This document shows positions 42,968 through 51,085 of a stretch of DNA of 64,000 nucleotides, in pieces. The position numbers and the translations under genes were made by a program. The notes under the pieces are model-generated. The model ran no database searches and was not told where the DNA came from. It was given only the letters and a program-made list of their open reading frames with translations. Position 1 is the stretch's first letter. Every line of letters begins with the position of its first letter. This DNA comes from an uncultured Clostridia bacterium (lineage in GTDB: Bacteria > Bacillota > Clostridia > Lachnospirales > Anaerotignaceae): positions 62,001-126,000 of the forward strand of contig CAMBLO010000001.1 of the NCBI GenBank assembly GCA_945868505.1, read 5' to 3'.

Positions 42968-43567
42968 ATGAAGATAAAGGAACATTTTCAGACCATTACA
43001 TACCACAGAAAACTGGTGCGGGAAGGCTGTTTCAAAGTTGGTCTTTACTGGCAGGGGCTGACCCACGATTTGAGCAAATACAGCCCCACGGAATTTCTGG
43101 TGGGTGCAAAATATTTTCAGGGGGACAGAAGCCCCAATAATGCGGAAAAGGAAGCCAAGGGCTATTCCTCCTCTTGGCTGCACCATAAGGGCAGAAATAA
43201 GCACCACTTTGAATACTGGATCGATTATACCATGCCAGGCACCTCTGAAAAGCTACTCATCGGCATGAAGATGCCTGTGCGGTATGTGGTGGAAATGTGC
43301 ATGGATCGCATTGCTGCCTGCAAGGTCTATCAGAAGGAAAACTACACGGACGCAAGTCCTTGGATCTATCACAATAAAAGTAAACGGGTGCAGGAAGTGA
43401 TGCACCCCGAAAGCGTAGCATTGCTGGATAAGCTGCTGAAAATGCTGGCAGAAGAAGGGGAAGCAAAAACCTTTGCCTATGCCAGAAGGATTTTGAAAAA
43501 AGACCGGCGGGAACGTTGGAAAAAAGGGCTGCACAGCCTGAAGGAACTCTTCAAAAGAGGTGAATGA
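42968..43567 (+). CDS. DUF5662 family protein
   Basis: 199 residues. Conserved histidine/aspartate motifs (GLTHDLSKYSPTEF, WLHHKGRNKHHFEYW) suggest a metal-binding helical domain resembling catalytic HD-type folds. Function unknown. GGAGGGAG precedes ATG 42968. It overlaps the mnmA region at its stop codon and is likely co-transcribed with it. Confidence 0.75.
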   Translation: MKIKEHFQTITYHRKLVREGCFKVGLYWQGLTHDLSKYSPTEFLVGAKYFQGDRSPNNAEKEAKGYSSSWLHHKGRNKHHFEYWIDYTMPGTSEKLLIGMKMPVRYVVEMCMDRIAACKVYQKENYTDASPWIYHNKSKRVQEVMHPESVALLDKLLKMLAEEGEAKTFAYARRILKKDRRERWKKGLHSLKELFKRGE

Positions 43568-43569
43568 GA

Positions 43570-44640
43570 ATGAACAAAGGAAAAGTGATCGTTGGGTTAT
43601 CCGGCGGGGTGGACAGCACCGTTGCCGCATACCTTTTGAAGGAACAGGGTTATGATGTCATTGGGGTGACCATGGAAATGTGGCCCGGGGAAGGCAGTAA
43701 AAAATCCATCGAGGATGCTTCCCGTGTGGCGAAAGCCCTTGGCATCCCCTATGAGGTGCTGGATTTTAAGAAGGAATTTCGGGAATGTGTTGTGGATAAC
43801 TTCATGGAACAGTACCAGAAGGGGCTGACCCCCAATCCCTGCATCGTCTGCAACAGATTGGTAAAGGGACAGGCATTGCTGGAAAAAGCCCGTGAGATGG
43901 GAGCGGAGCATATTGCCACAGGCCATTATGCTCGCATTGAAAAGCACCCTGAAACAGGCAGATATGCCATCCGCAATTCCATTACAGCGGTGAAAGACCA
44001 GACCTACGCCCTGTACCGCCTGACACAGGAGCAGCTTGGGGCCATGCTTCTGCCCATTGGGGAATACAATAAGGACGAAGTTCGTGCCATTGCGGAAAAA
44101 ATCGACGGTTTTGTGGCGAAAAAAGGCGACAGTCAGGATATCTGCTTTATTCCCGATGGGGATTATGCCGCTTTTATCGAAAAAGAGGGGGCATATAAAG
44201 GCAAAGCAGGGGATTTTGTAGATATGGAAGGCAAGGTGCTGGGCAGGCATAAAGGTCTGATTCACTATACCGTTGGGCAGAGAAAGGGTCTTGGCATCGC
44301 CTTCGGCAAGCCTGTCTATGTTTATGGCGTGGATGCGGAAAAGAATCAGGTAAAGCTCTGCGACAATGCAGCCTTGTTCCGCAGAACCCTCTACGCAGGC
44401 AATCTGGCTCACATGGCTTATGAGAAATTTGAGGATGGTATGCGTTTCAAAGGAAAAATCAGATACGCCCATAAGGCGGCATGGTGTACGGTGCGTATGG
44501 TGGGGGGAGATATTCTGGAATGTACCTTCGATGAACCCCAGAGAGCCATTACCCCCGGGCAGTCCTTGGTGCTGTATGATGGGGAATATGTGGCTGGCGG
44601 TGGTTTTGTCCTGCCCGATGATGCTGTAAAAAAAATGTAA
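43570..44640 (+). CDS. mnmA: tRNA-specific 2-thiouridylase MnmA
   Basis: 356 residues. PP-loop SGGVDSTVAAYLL at the N-terminus, catalytic cysteines in NPCIVCNRLVKG and DSQDICFIPDG, then the beta-barrel C-terminal domain. It adds sulfur to U34 of Lys, Glu and Gln tRNAs. ATG 43570 is at the better distance from GAGGTG than ATG 43564. Confidence 0.95.
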   Translation: MNKGKVIVGLSGGVDSTVAAYLLKEQGYDVIGVTMEMWPGEGSKKSIEDASRVAKALGIPYEVLDFKKEFRECVVDNFMEQYQKGLTPNPCIVCNRLVKGQALLEKAREMGAEHIATGHYARIEKHPETGRYAIRNSITAVKDQTYALYRLTQEQLGAMLLPIGEYNKDEVRAIAEKIDGFVAKKGDSQDICFIPDGDYAAFIEKEGAYKGKAGDFVDMEGKVLGRHKGLIHYTVGQRKGLGIAFGKPVYVYGVDAEKNQVKLCDNAALFRRTLYAGNLAHMAYEKFEDGMRFKGKIRYAHKAAWCTVRMVGGDILECTFDEPQRAITPGQSLVLYDGEYVAGGGFVLPDDAVKKM

Positions 44641-44673
44641 ATATCCTGCGGCGGCAGGAAAGGAAAATGGTAT

Positions 44674-44716
44674 AAAAGAGTCCTTTTTGGAGCAAGCTTC
44701 AAGGGGCTCTTTTTTA
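44674..44716 (+). terminator. Terminator after mnmA
   Basis: AAAAGAGTCC / GGGCTCTTTT with a T-run. Confidence 0.7.
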
Positions 44717-44730
44717 TTTCGCTTTTTCCC

Positions 44731-44758
44731 TTTACGTGGATTTTACATGGATTTTACA
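44731..44758 (+). promoter_or_regulatory. PhoP/PhoB-type box, three direct repeats
   Basis: TTTACG, TTTACA and TTTACA at 44731, 44742 and 44753, each separated by TGGAT, so the period is exactly 11 bp. This matches the TTWACA-N5-TTWACA architecture of Firmicutes PhoP sites upstream of phosphate genes. Confidence 0.65.
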
Positions 44759-44954
44759 AATTTTTTGCCGAAATCACAAGGGGCATCAAGAAAAACTTTA
44801 GAAATCTGTGAATTCGGTGAAAATTGCCAAAAACCGTCGAATTTTCATTGCGGAGCAAAATCCTTTATGATATCATTATCAATGGTGCAAAAAGATTTTA
44901 CACACTTTTTCAGAAACGCTGACGATCGTATGGAAAGGAAAGATGGAGAAAGAT

Positions 44955-46637
44955 ATGAGTTCTATTATAATCCCTTTTATTGGCGGTTTGGCGATGTTCA
45001 TCTATGGTATGAATATCATGGCAGATGGTCTGCAGAATGCCGCCGGTTCCAAAATGAAGAAAATTCTTGAAGTTTTGACACAGAATAAATTGATGGGCAT
45101 TGTTCTGGGGGCGCTGGTTACAGCCATCATCCAAAGCTCTTCGGCAACAACCGTCATGGTGGTCGGCTTTGTAAATGCCGGACTGATGAACCTGACACAG
45201 GCCATCAGCGTAATTATGGGTGCCAATATCGGTACGACCATCACTGGCTGGCTGGTTTCCGCAGGGGAATGGGCGAAAATGTTCAGTCCTGCCACATTGG
45301 CGCCTCTGGCGGTTATGCTGGGTGTTATCATCACCTTGATGGGCAAAAAAGCAAAGAGCAAGGACGTTGCCGGTATCATCATTGGTTTTGGTATCCTCTT
45401 CATCGGTATGAACACCATGTCCGATGCGGTTACGCCCCTGAGAGAATCTGAAGTGTTCAAAATGGCATTTGTTTCCATGGGTGCGAATCCTTTCTTGGGC
45501 ATTCTTGCCGGTGCCGGTGTTACAGCCATCATCCAGAGTTCCTCTGCTTCTCAGGGTATCCTGCTGTCCTTGGCTTCTGCCGGTCTGGTGCCTACAAAAG
45601 CAGCGGTATTCATTATCATGGGTCAGAATATCGGTACTTGCGTGACAGCCATCATGAGCTCTGTTGGTGCAAATAAAAATGCAAAATGTGTAGGTACTAT
45701 GCACCTGCTGTTTAATATCACAGGCTCCATCATTTTCAGTTTGCTGGCATTGGTGGTATTTGCCAAGGCAGATCCATCCTTGGGTGAAGGCATTATCACA
45801 ATGACGCAGATTTCCGCCATCCATACAGTATTCAATATTGGTACGACAGTGGTAATGATCCCTCTGAGCGGTATCATTATCAAAATTGCCATGAAGGTAA
45901 ACGGCATCAAAAAAGTGGAAACAACAGACGAATCCCAGTTGGTACATCTGGACAAACGTATGATGTCTACACCTTCCGTTGCTGTAGAAGGGGCAAAATT
46001 GGAAACCATCCGTCTGGGCCGTATCGCAAGAGACAATCTGTTTATGGCTCTGGCAACTCTGAAAGATCACGACGAAGAAAAGATTGCAGAAGTAAAACAG
46101 AGAGAAACTGTTATAAACAAAGTCTGTGACAGCATTTCCGAATACCTCATCGAGCTGTGTATGCTGCATTTGAATGATAAAGATAACGAAATGGTAACAA
46201 GTCTGCTGAACACTGTCAGCGATATGGAACGTATCGGCGACCATGCGGAAAACGTGGTTGAACTGGCAGAACAGATGAATCAGGAAGGCATTTCCTTCTC
46301 TGAAATGGCTCTGGCAGAGTTGGAGGAAATGTCCAAAGCGACACTGGGTTCCTACGACAATGCCATCAAGGCACTGGAACTGGACGATGTCAGCTATGCA
46401 ATAAAAACGGCTTTTTTGGAAGACGAAGTAGACAAAATGGAAAAAGCACTTCGTGCAGGGCACATCACTCGTTTGTCCAATGCGGAATGCAGCGTGAATG
46501 CCGGTATCCATTTCCTGGATTTGCTGGGCAATCTGGAACGTGTATCTGACCATGCCATGAATATTGCTCAGGTCGTTCTGAATGAACATAGAACAGAAAA
46601 GAATTACCATGACGAACCGATATTGGACGTTGAGTAA
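44955..46637 (+). CDS. Na/Pi cotransporter family protein with PhoU domain
   Basis: 560 residues. Two inverted transport repeats each carry a QSSSA motif (IIQSSSATTVMVVGF and IIQSSSASQGILL), followed by a cytoplasmic PhoU-like helical domain (~residues 330-550, with NTVSDMERIGDHAENVVELA). It imports or exports phosphate with sodium. The PhoP box upstream supports phosphate control. ATG 44955 has GGAG at 6-7 nt; ATG 44943 is an alternative. Confidence 0.9.
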   Translation: MSSIIIPFIGGLAMFIYGMNIMADGLQNAAGSKMKKILEVLTQNKLMGIVLGALVTAIIQSSSATTVMVVGFVNAGLMNLTQAISVIMGANIGTTITGWLVSAGEWAKMFSPATLAPLAVMLGVIITLMGKKAKSKDVAGIIIGFGILFIGMNTMSDAVTPLRESEVFKMAFVSMGANPFLGILAGAGVTAIIQSSSASQGILLSLASAGLVPTKAAVFIIMGQNIGTCVTAIMSSVGANKNAKCVGTMHLLFNITGSIIFSLLALVVFAKADPSLGEGIITMTQISAIHTVFNIGTTVVMIPLSGIIIKIAMKVNGIKKVETTDESQLVHLDKRMMSTPSVAVEGAKLETIRLGRIARDNLFMALATLKDHDEEKIAEVKQRETVINKVCDSISEYLIELCMLHLNDKDNEMVTSLLNTVSDMERIGDHAENVVELAEQMNQEGISFSEMALAELEEMSKATLGSYDNAIKALELDDVSYAIKTAFLEDEVDKMEKALRAGHITRLSNAECSVNAGIHFLDLLGNLERVSDHAMNIAQVVLNEHRTEKNYHDEPILDVE

Positions 46638-46676
46638 TGTAGTATAATATAAATAGTTTTTTACGACAGTTTTTCA

Positions 46677-46703
46677 AAGGCGATGGGTTTCCATCGCTTT
46701 TTG
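46677..46703 (+). terminator. Terminator after the Na/Pi cotransporter gene
   Basis: GCGATGG-GTTT-CCATCGC followed by TTTTTG. Confidence 0.85.
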
Positions 46704-46728
46704 ATTGCCTGAAAAAAGCTTTTATGAT
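46701..46728 (+). promoter_or_regulatory. Promoter of the sigma-54 activator gene
   Basis: TTGATT, 16-bp spacer, TATGAT, 31 bp before the start codon. Confidence 0.5.
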
Positions 46729-46758
46729 ATTCTTATTTTTGAGAAAAGGAGTGATCGT

Positions 46759-48183
46759 ATGACTGCATTGATGAAAATTCAGTCTTTTATACAGGCCTAT
46801 GTGCAGGCAATTGCGTCTATTCTGGAAGCAGATGTCACGGTGGTGGATAATGAGCTGATCCGTGTGGCGGGCACAGGCAGCTATGCGGAGGAGATTGGCA
46901 AAACCGTGACCCACGGCAACTTTTTCAACCACATTCTGGTTTCCGGGGAAAGCGGCATGATTACCGATGCAGCTTTAGACGAAAATTGTAAAGTCTGTGA
47001 AAAGCGGGCCACTTGTAAAGAACTGGCGAATGTAGCCTATCCCATCTTCAAGGAGGGCACTGTCGTTGGCATCATTTCCATTATTGCCTTCAATGAAGAA
47101 CAGCGGGAAAACCTGCTGGATAATAGAGGACAAATGGAGGAATTCCTGAAATATATGTCTGTTCTGCTGGAAAGCAAGCTCTATACCGATGAAGCAAAGG
47201 AGCGTTTGGAACAGCAGCTAAAGGTGGTCCATGATGCGGAAAAGGGCTGGTCTTTTGTAGGGCAAAGCCCCCTGATGCAGGAGGCCATTCGTATTGGGCA
47301 GAAGGTTGCAAAATCCGATTCCACGGTGTTTTTGCGGGGGGAAAGCGGTACGGGGAAGGAATTGATGGCGAAGATGATCCATGCCCTCAGTGACAGGCAT
47401 GATAAGCTGATGATTTCTATTAACTGTGCGGCGATTCCCGAAAATCTGGTGGAAAGTGAATTGTTCGGCTACGAAGAAGGGGCTTTCACCGGGGCGAAAA
47501 AGCATGGCTCTATCGGGAAGTTTGAATTGGCCCATGGCAGCACCATTTTTTTGGATGAGATTGGCGATATGCCCCTCCATGTGCAGACAAAGCTGCTGCG
47601 GGTGCTGCAGGAAAGCAAGGTGGAGCGTATTGGCGGTACGAAGCCTATCCCCATTGATATCCGTGTGATCTGTGCCACCAATAAAAATATTGAGCAGATG
47701 GTAGAAGATGGCACCTTCCGAGAAGACCTTTATTATCGCTTGAATATCATCCCCATCGAACTGCCTCCCCTGCGGAAACGAAAAGAGGACCTGCCTGCCT
47801 TGATCGAGTATTACATTGCTTACTATAATCAGAAGCTGGGCAAAAATCTGACGGGACTTTATCCCGAAGCATTGCAGACCCTTGTCAGCTATAACTGGCC
47901 GGGGAATGTCCGTGAACTGAAAAATATCATCGAATATCTGGCGAATATCACAGAAGGGGAAAGGATTCAGCTTTCCGATCTGCCGGATCATATTGTTCTG
48001 CGTTCCAGCAAAGGCTATGAGGACTGGTCGTTGGATGAAATCGTGGGGGAATATGAAAAGCGTGTTTTGGGCAGCATGATTAAGAAAGGAGCCACCTTGG
48101 AGGAAAAAAATCAGCTGGCGGAAACATTGAAGATCAGCCGTGCTACATTATACCGCAAATTAAAAAAATATGACCTCTTGTAA
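46759..48183 (+). CDS. cdsR: Sigma-54-dependent activator of cysteine catabolism (CdsR-like)
   Basis: 474 residues. The N-terminal sensor (~1-150) contains a cysteine cluster CKVCEKRATC near residues 78-87. The AAA+ domain has Walker A GESGTGKE (~195) and the sigma-54 contact loop GAFTGA (~240), and the C-terminal Fis-type HTH is LAETLKISRATLYRKLKKYDLL. It faces a -24/-12 promoter with two palindromic enhancer sites before a cysteine desulfidase gene, as for CdsR/CdsB in Clostridioides difficile. The cysteines may sense cysteine, sulfide or an Fe-S cluster; that is inference. AAAGGAGTG precedes the ATG. Confidence 0.82.
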   Translation: MTALMKIQSFIQAYVQAIASILEADVTVVDNELIRVAGTGSYAEEIGKTVTHGNFFNHILVSGESGMITDAALDENCKVCEKRATCKELANVAYPIFKEGTVVGIISIIAFNEEQRENLLDNRGQMEEFLKYMSVLLESKLYTDEAKERLEQQLKVVHDAEKGWSFVGQSPLMQEAIRIGQKVAKSDSTVFLRGESGTGKELMAKMIHALSDRHDKLMISINCAAIPENLVESELFGYEEGAFTGAKKHGSIGKFELAHGSTIFLDEIGDMPLHVQTKLLRVLQESKVERIGGTKPIPIDIRVICATNKNIEQMVEDGTFREDLYYRLNIIPIELPPLRKRKEDLPALIEYYIAYYNQKLGKNLTGLYPEALQTLVSYNWPGNVRELKNIIEYLANITEGERIQLSDLPDHIVLRSSKGYEDWSLDEIVGEYEKRVLGSMIKKGATLEEKNQLAETLKISRATLYRKLKKYDLL

Positions 48184-48200
48184 TTCTCATTCATGAGAAT
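48183..48200. promoter_or_regulatory. Enhancer palindrome 1 for CdsR
   Basis: ATTCTCAT-TC-ATGAGAAT, a perfect 18-bp palindrome overlapping the cdsR stop codon. An additional half-site ATGAGAAT lies at 48212-48219. Confidence 0.65.
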
Positions 48201-48351
48201 AATTATCAATTATGAGAATGAATTTGCGTATACAGCGTCATTTGTTTTTTGACGGAAAACAAAACATCTTTCGCTTGTATAGAGACATGTATAAAAATTT
48301 GTGCATAATTGACGGACAATGGAAAAATGCACCCGAAATGGGAAAAAATAA

Positions 48352-48369
48352 ATTCTCATTTATGAGAAA
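48352..48369. promoter_or_regulatory. Enhancer palindrome 2 for CdsR
   Basis: ATTCTCAT-TT-ATGAGAAA, same motif as palindrome 1, 41 bp upstream of the -24 element. Confidence 0.65.
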
Positions 48370-48409
48370 AAGTCATAAAAAACTCTTTGAAAATAAGGGC
48401 TTTTTCTTT

Positions 48410-48425
48410 TGGCACGAATCTTGCT
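48410..48425 (+). promoter_or_regulatory. Sigma-54 (-24/-12) promoter of the desulfidase gene
   Basis: TGGCAC-N5-TTGCT, matching the sigma-54 consensus exactly in GG and GC spacing. It lies 64 bp before the start codon. Confidence 0.9.
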
Positions 48426-48488
48426 CTATATACAATTTGGAACAAAAAAATCGAAAAAATGATTTGTATGATAGAGGAGGAAAAAATT

Positions 48489-49775
48489 ATGGATATGAAT
48501 TTAGTATTAAATGCAATCAAAGCGGAAATGAAACCCAGCATGGGCTGCACAGAGCCTGTTGCTATTGCTTTGGCGGTTTCCAGAACCTGCGAATTGTTGA
48601 CACAGCCTGCAGAAAAACTGGATATGGTCATCAGCTCCAACATTTTCAAAAATGCTTTCAGCGTACAGATTCCCAATACAGGTACCTGCGGTATCGAATT
48701 GGCATGTGTACTGGGGATGCTGCTGAGCAAGCCCGGCAACACAATGGAAATTTGTGCAGGAATTAAGCCTGAACATGTGGAACAGGCAAAGAAGCTGGTA
48801 GCAGATGGTTTTGTAAGTGTAAAAGTACTGAAGAGCAGCCAGTTCTACATTGAATGTACTGCAACAAACGCTACAGAAACAGCCAATACCATTACAGTGG
48901 ATTCCCATGATAATCTGGTATTCTCCAAAAAGAATGATGAAGTTTTGGTGGATAACTATACAACAGAATATGCTACTTCCGAAGAAAAAGAAGAAGGCAA
49001 CTTCGATGTGACCCAGCATACATTTAGAGAATTCTATGATTGGGCAAATGAGATCGATGTCGCTGATCTGCAGTTCATCAAAGAAGCTATTGACATGAAT
49101 ATGGAAATTGCCAAGATCGGTCTGGAAAAGAAATACGCATTTGGCGTAGGCCCTTCCATTCAGAACATGATCAGCAAAGGCATGATGAGCAACGACGTTG
49201 TCAATGCAGTAAGAAGTATCCCCGCTGCGGCGGCTGACTACCGTATGTATGGCGGCAATGGCTCTGTTATGACCTTCTGCGGCAGCGGCAATCAGGGTAT
49301 CTCCACAACACTGCCTATGGCTGTTTTTGCGGAAAAGATGGGAATTCCCGAAGAAAAACTGCTGAGAGCGGAATTTATGGCGATGCTGATGATTATGTAC
49401 ATGAAGAAGCACGTTGGTCGTCTGAGCCCTGTCTGCGGTGCAATGGTAGCCGGTACAGGCTCTGCCGCAGGTATGACCTATATGCTGGGCGGCACATACG
49501 AACAGATCGACGGCGCAGTACAGAACATGATGGGTTCTGTAGCCGGCATCTTCTGCGATGGCGCAAAGGGTGGCTGTGCAGTTAAAGTTGCAGCTTGTGC
49601 AGGGGAAGCAGTTTATGCAGCCATGTACGCAATGGACGGCAGCATTATCCCTGTAACAGATGGCATCAACAGCACAAAGGCGGAAGATACAGCCAAAAAC
49701 TTAGCAAAACTGAGCCACGAAGCACTGGATGGCTTGGATATGAAGGTTATTGAAATCATGCAGACAAAAAAATAA
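48489..49775 (+). CDS. cdsB: Fe-S L-cysteine desulfidase (CdsB/CyuA, UPF0597 family)
   Basis: 428 residues. The L-serine dehydratase alpha-like fold has conserved cysteines for a 4Fe-4S cluster in MGCTEPVAIALAV, MTFCGSGNQG, SPVCGAMVAGTGSAAG and FCDGAKGGCAVK. The family breaks cysteine into pyruvate, ammonia and sulfide. A UPF0597/serine-dehydratase-like role is the alternative, but the sigma-54 circuit favours cysteine. AGAGGAGG precedes the ATG. Confidence 0.88.
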   Translation: MDMNLVLNAIKAEMKPSMGCTEPVAIALAVSRTCELLTQPAEKLDMVISSNIFKNAFSVQIPNTGTCGIELACVLGMLLSKPGNTMEICAGIKPEHVEQAKKLVADGFVSVKVLKSSQFYIECTATNATETANTITVDSHDNLVFSKKNDEVLVDNYTTEYATSEEKEEGNFDVTQHTFREFYDWANEIDVADLQFIKEAIDMNMEIAKIGLEKKYAFGVGPSIQNMISKGMMSNDVVNAVRSIPAAAADYRMYGGNGSVMTFCGSGNQGISTTLPMAVFAEKMGIPEEKLLRAEFMAMLMIMYMKKHVGRLSPVCGAMVAGTGSAAGMTYMLGGTYEQIDGAVQNMMGSVAGIFCDGAKGGCAVKVAACAGEAVYAAMYAMDGSIIPVTDGINSTKAEDTAKNLAKLSHEALDGLDMKVIEIMQTKK

Positions 49776-49797
49776 AAGAGAAAATCTTTTTTGCAGA

Positions 49798-49831
49798 AAA
49801 AGACCCCGTCGAAAGACGGGGTCAAATTTTT
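49798..49831. terminator. Bidirectional terminator between cdsB and the S24 repressor
   Basis: GACCCCGTC-GAAA-GACGGGGTC with A/T-rich flanks on both sides. Confidence 0.85.
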
Positions 49832-49832
49832 G

Positions 49833-50483
49833 TCAGAAACGTTTCTCCAATTTCATCAATCTGCCACGGATATGGACACCTTCCATTTCCTTGCCTACAA
49901 AGATTTTCATTTCATAAGCGGGATTTTCCGGCTGCAGCACGATAGCATTCTCTTTTTTGATAACCCGTTTCAGGGTGGCATCGTCGCCGTTGATGGAAAC
50001 CACTGCGATATCGCCGCTGTCTACATCGTTTTGCTGGCGGATGAGGAGCAGATCCCCTTCGTGGATGCCGATATTCGTCATACTGTCCCCCATGGCACGG
50101 AGCCAGAAATAGGTTTCTCCTGTGGTGATATCGTCGGTAGAGGTTTCGTGATACCCTTCAATATTATCCTCTGCCAGCAGAGGCATACCGCAATTGACCA
50201 TGCCTATGATGGGAATGGAAACCGTAGGGCGGGGGATATAGGGAATGGCATCGGGGGGGAGCTTCGGGCGATCCTCCAATAGATCGGATTTTTCGATGCC
50301 GAAATACTCCGCCATCAATTCAATCTTATCGATGCGGGGATAGGTTTTGCCGTTGACCCAATCGGTCAGGGTGGTATATTTCACGCCCAGGGCTTCGCAG
50401 AGTTCGTTTCTCGTTTTATGATTCAGTTCCATGTAATGACGGATATTTTTGGCGAGGATGGCTTTGCTGTTTCTATCATTCAT
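49833..50483 (-). CDS. XRE-S24 (LexA/CI-like) self-cleaving repressor
   Basis: 216 residues. An N-terminal XRE helix-turn-helix (~10-65, TRNELCEALGVKYTTLTDWVNGK) is followed by a LexA-type peptidase S24 domain with catalytic Ser134 (GDSM) and Lys172 (ATLKRV). The expected cleavage bond is Cys98-Gly99 (VNCGMP). This is the CI/ImmR-type architecture: DNA damage would trigger self-cleavage and derepression. Four matching operators lie in the divergent promoter region. It is not the housekeeping LexA, which has a winged-helix domain. AGGTGATT ribosome site. Confidence 0.88.
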   Translation of the reverse strand: MNDRNSKAILAKNIRHYMELNHKTRNELCEALGVKYTTLTDWVNGKTYPRIDKIELMAEYFGIEKSDLLEDRPKLPPDAIPYIPRPTVSIPIIGMVNCGMPLLAEDNIEGYHETSTDDITTGETYFWLRAMGDSMTNIGIHEGDLLLIRQQNDVDSGDIAVVSINGDDATLKRVIKKENAIVLQPENPAYEMKIFVGKEMEGVHIRGRLMKLEKRF

Positions 50484-50508
50484 GGAATCACCTCCTTATC
50501 TCTTATTA

Positions 50509-50523
50509 TACGGTTAAACCGTA
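50509..50523. promoter_or_regulatory. S24 repressor operator O1
   Basis: TACGGTTAAACCGTA, a perfect palindrome next to the repressor gene. Confidence 0.75.
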
Positions 50524-50548
50524 AAAATGCAAGAAAAATATTAAAATT

Positions 50549-50563
50549 TACGGAAAAACCGTT
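50549..50563. promoter_or_regulatory. S24 repressor operator O2
   Basis: TACGGAAAAACCGTT, touching the -35 of the rightward promoter. Confidence 0.65.
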
Positions 50564-50591
50564 GACAATTACGGTTAAAACGTAGTACTAT
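50562..50591 (+). promoter_or_regulatory. Rightward promoter of the orphan gene
   Basis: TTGACA, 18-bp spacer filled by operator O3, TACTAT. Confidence 0.7.
50570..50584. promoter_or_regulatory. S24 repressor operator O3
   Basis: TACGGTTAAAACGTA, between the -35 and -10 boxes. Confidence 0.65.
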
Positions 50592-50630
50592 GAACATAAA
50601 GAGAAAAGAATATTTTTTTTAAAATTGATT

Positions 50631-50645
50631 TACGGTTTAACCGTA
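50631..50645. promoter_or_regulatory. S24 repressor operator O4
   Basis: TACGGTTTAACCGTA, a perfect palindrome just upstream of the orphan ribosome site. Confidence 0.75.
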
Positions 50646-50665
50646 ATTTTGAGAGGAGGAAGGTC

Positions 50666-50986
50666 ATGAGAGAAAAAAGAAGATGGCAGAATACATGGCT
50701 GAGAGAGATTGCTATGCAGCAGGGAATGAAGATTGGGAGTGAAATCATCATTCGGGAACGCTCCTTATTGAAGGATTATAGCTATATCACAAGGCAGATT
50801 CGTTTCGGAATAGTGCTGGAGATGTATCCCTATCATTTCTATTGCCGGATGGCCGATGGAACGAAGGAATCCTTTCGGTACAATGAATTTTTGGGGAGCG
50901 AAGCAAGGCTGATTCGCCTGAAAGAGAAAAATTGCAGAGCCATGAAAATTGACAAAAAAGAAAACAACTATGGAGCGGCGGCTTGA
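50666..50986 (+). CDS. Orphan gene under S24 repressor control
   Basis: 106 residues, basic at the N-terminus (MREKRRWQNTWLREI), no membrane segment, no recognised domain; FGIVLEMYPYHFYCRMADGTKESF looks beta-rich. GAGAGGAGGAAGG precedes the ATG. Its promoter is covered by operators of the divergent LexA-like repressor, so it should be induced when that repressor is cleaved. It could be an effector, a toxin-like protein or a phage remnant; the sequence does not decide. Confidence 0.7.
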   Translation: MREKRRWQNTWLREIAMQQGMKIGSEIIIRERSLLKDYSYITRQIRFGIVLEMYPYHFYCRMADGTKESFRYNEFLGSEARLIRLKEKNCRAMKIDKKENNYGAAA

Positions 50987-51038
50987 GAAAACAAGATGTG
51001 TTCATGCTTTTAAGCCATATTGTGTAGCGTTTGGCAAT

Positions 51039-51070
51039 AAAAAACGAGAGAAGGATTCTCTCGTTTTTTT
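51039..51070. terminator. Bidirectional terminator
   Basis: AAAACGAGAGAA / TTCTCTCGTTTT with T-runs both ways, between the orphan gene and the ABC importer operon. Confidence 0.9.
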
Positions 51071-51085
51071 GTGTTTATCATCAGA

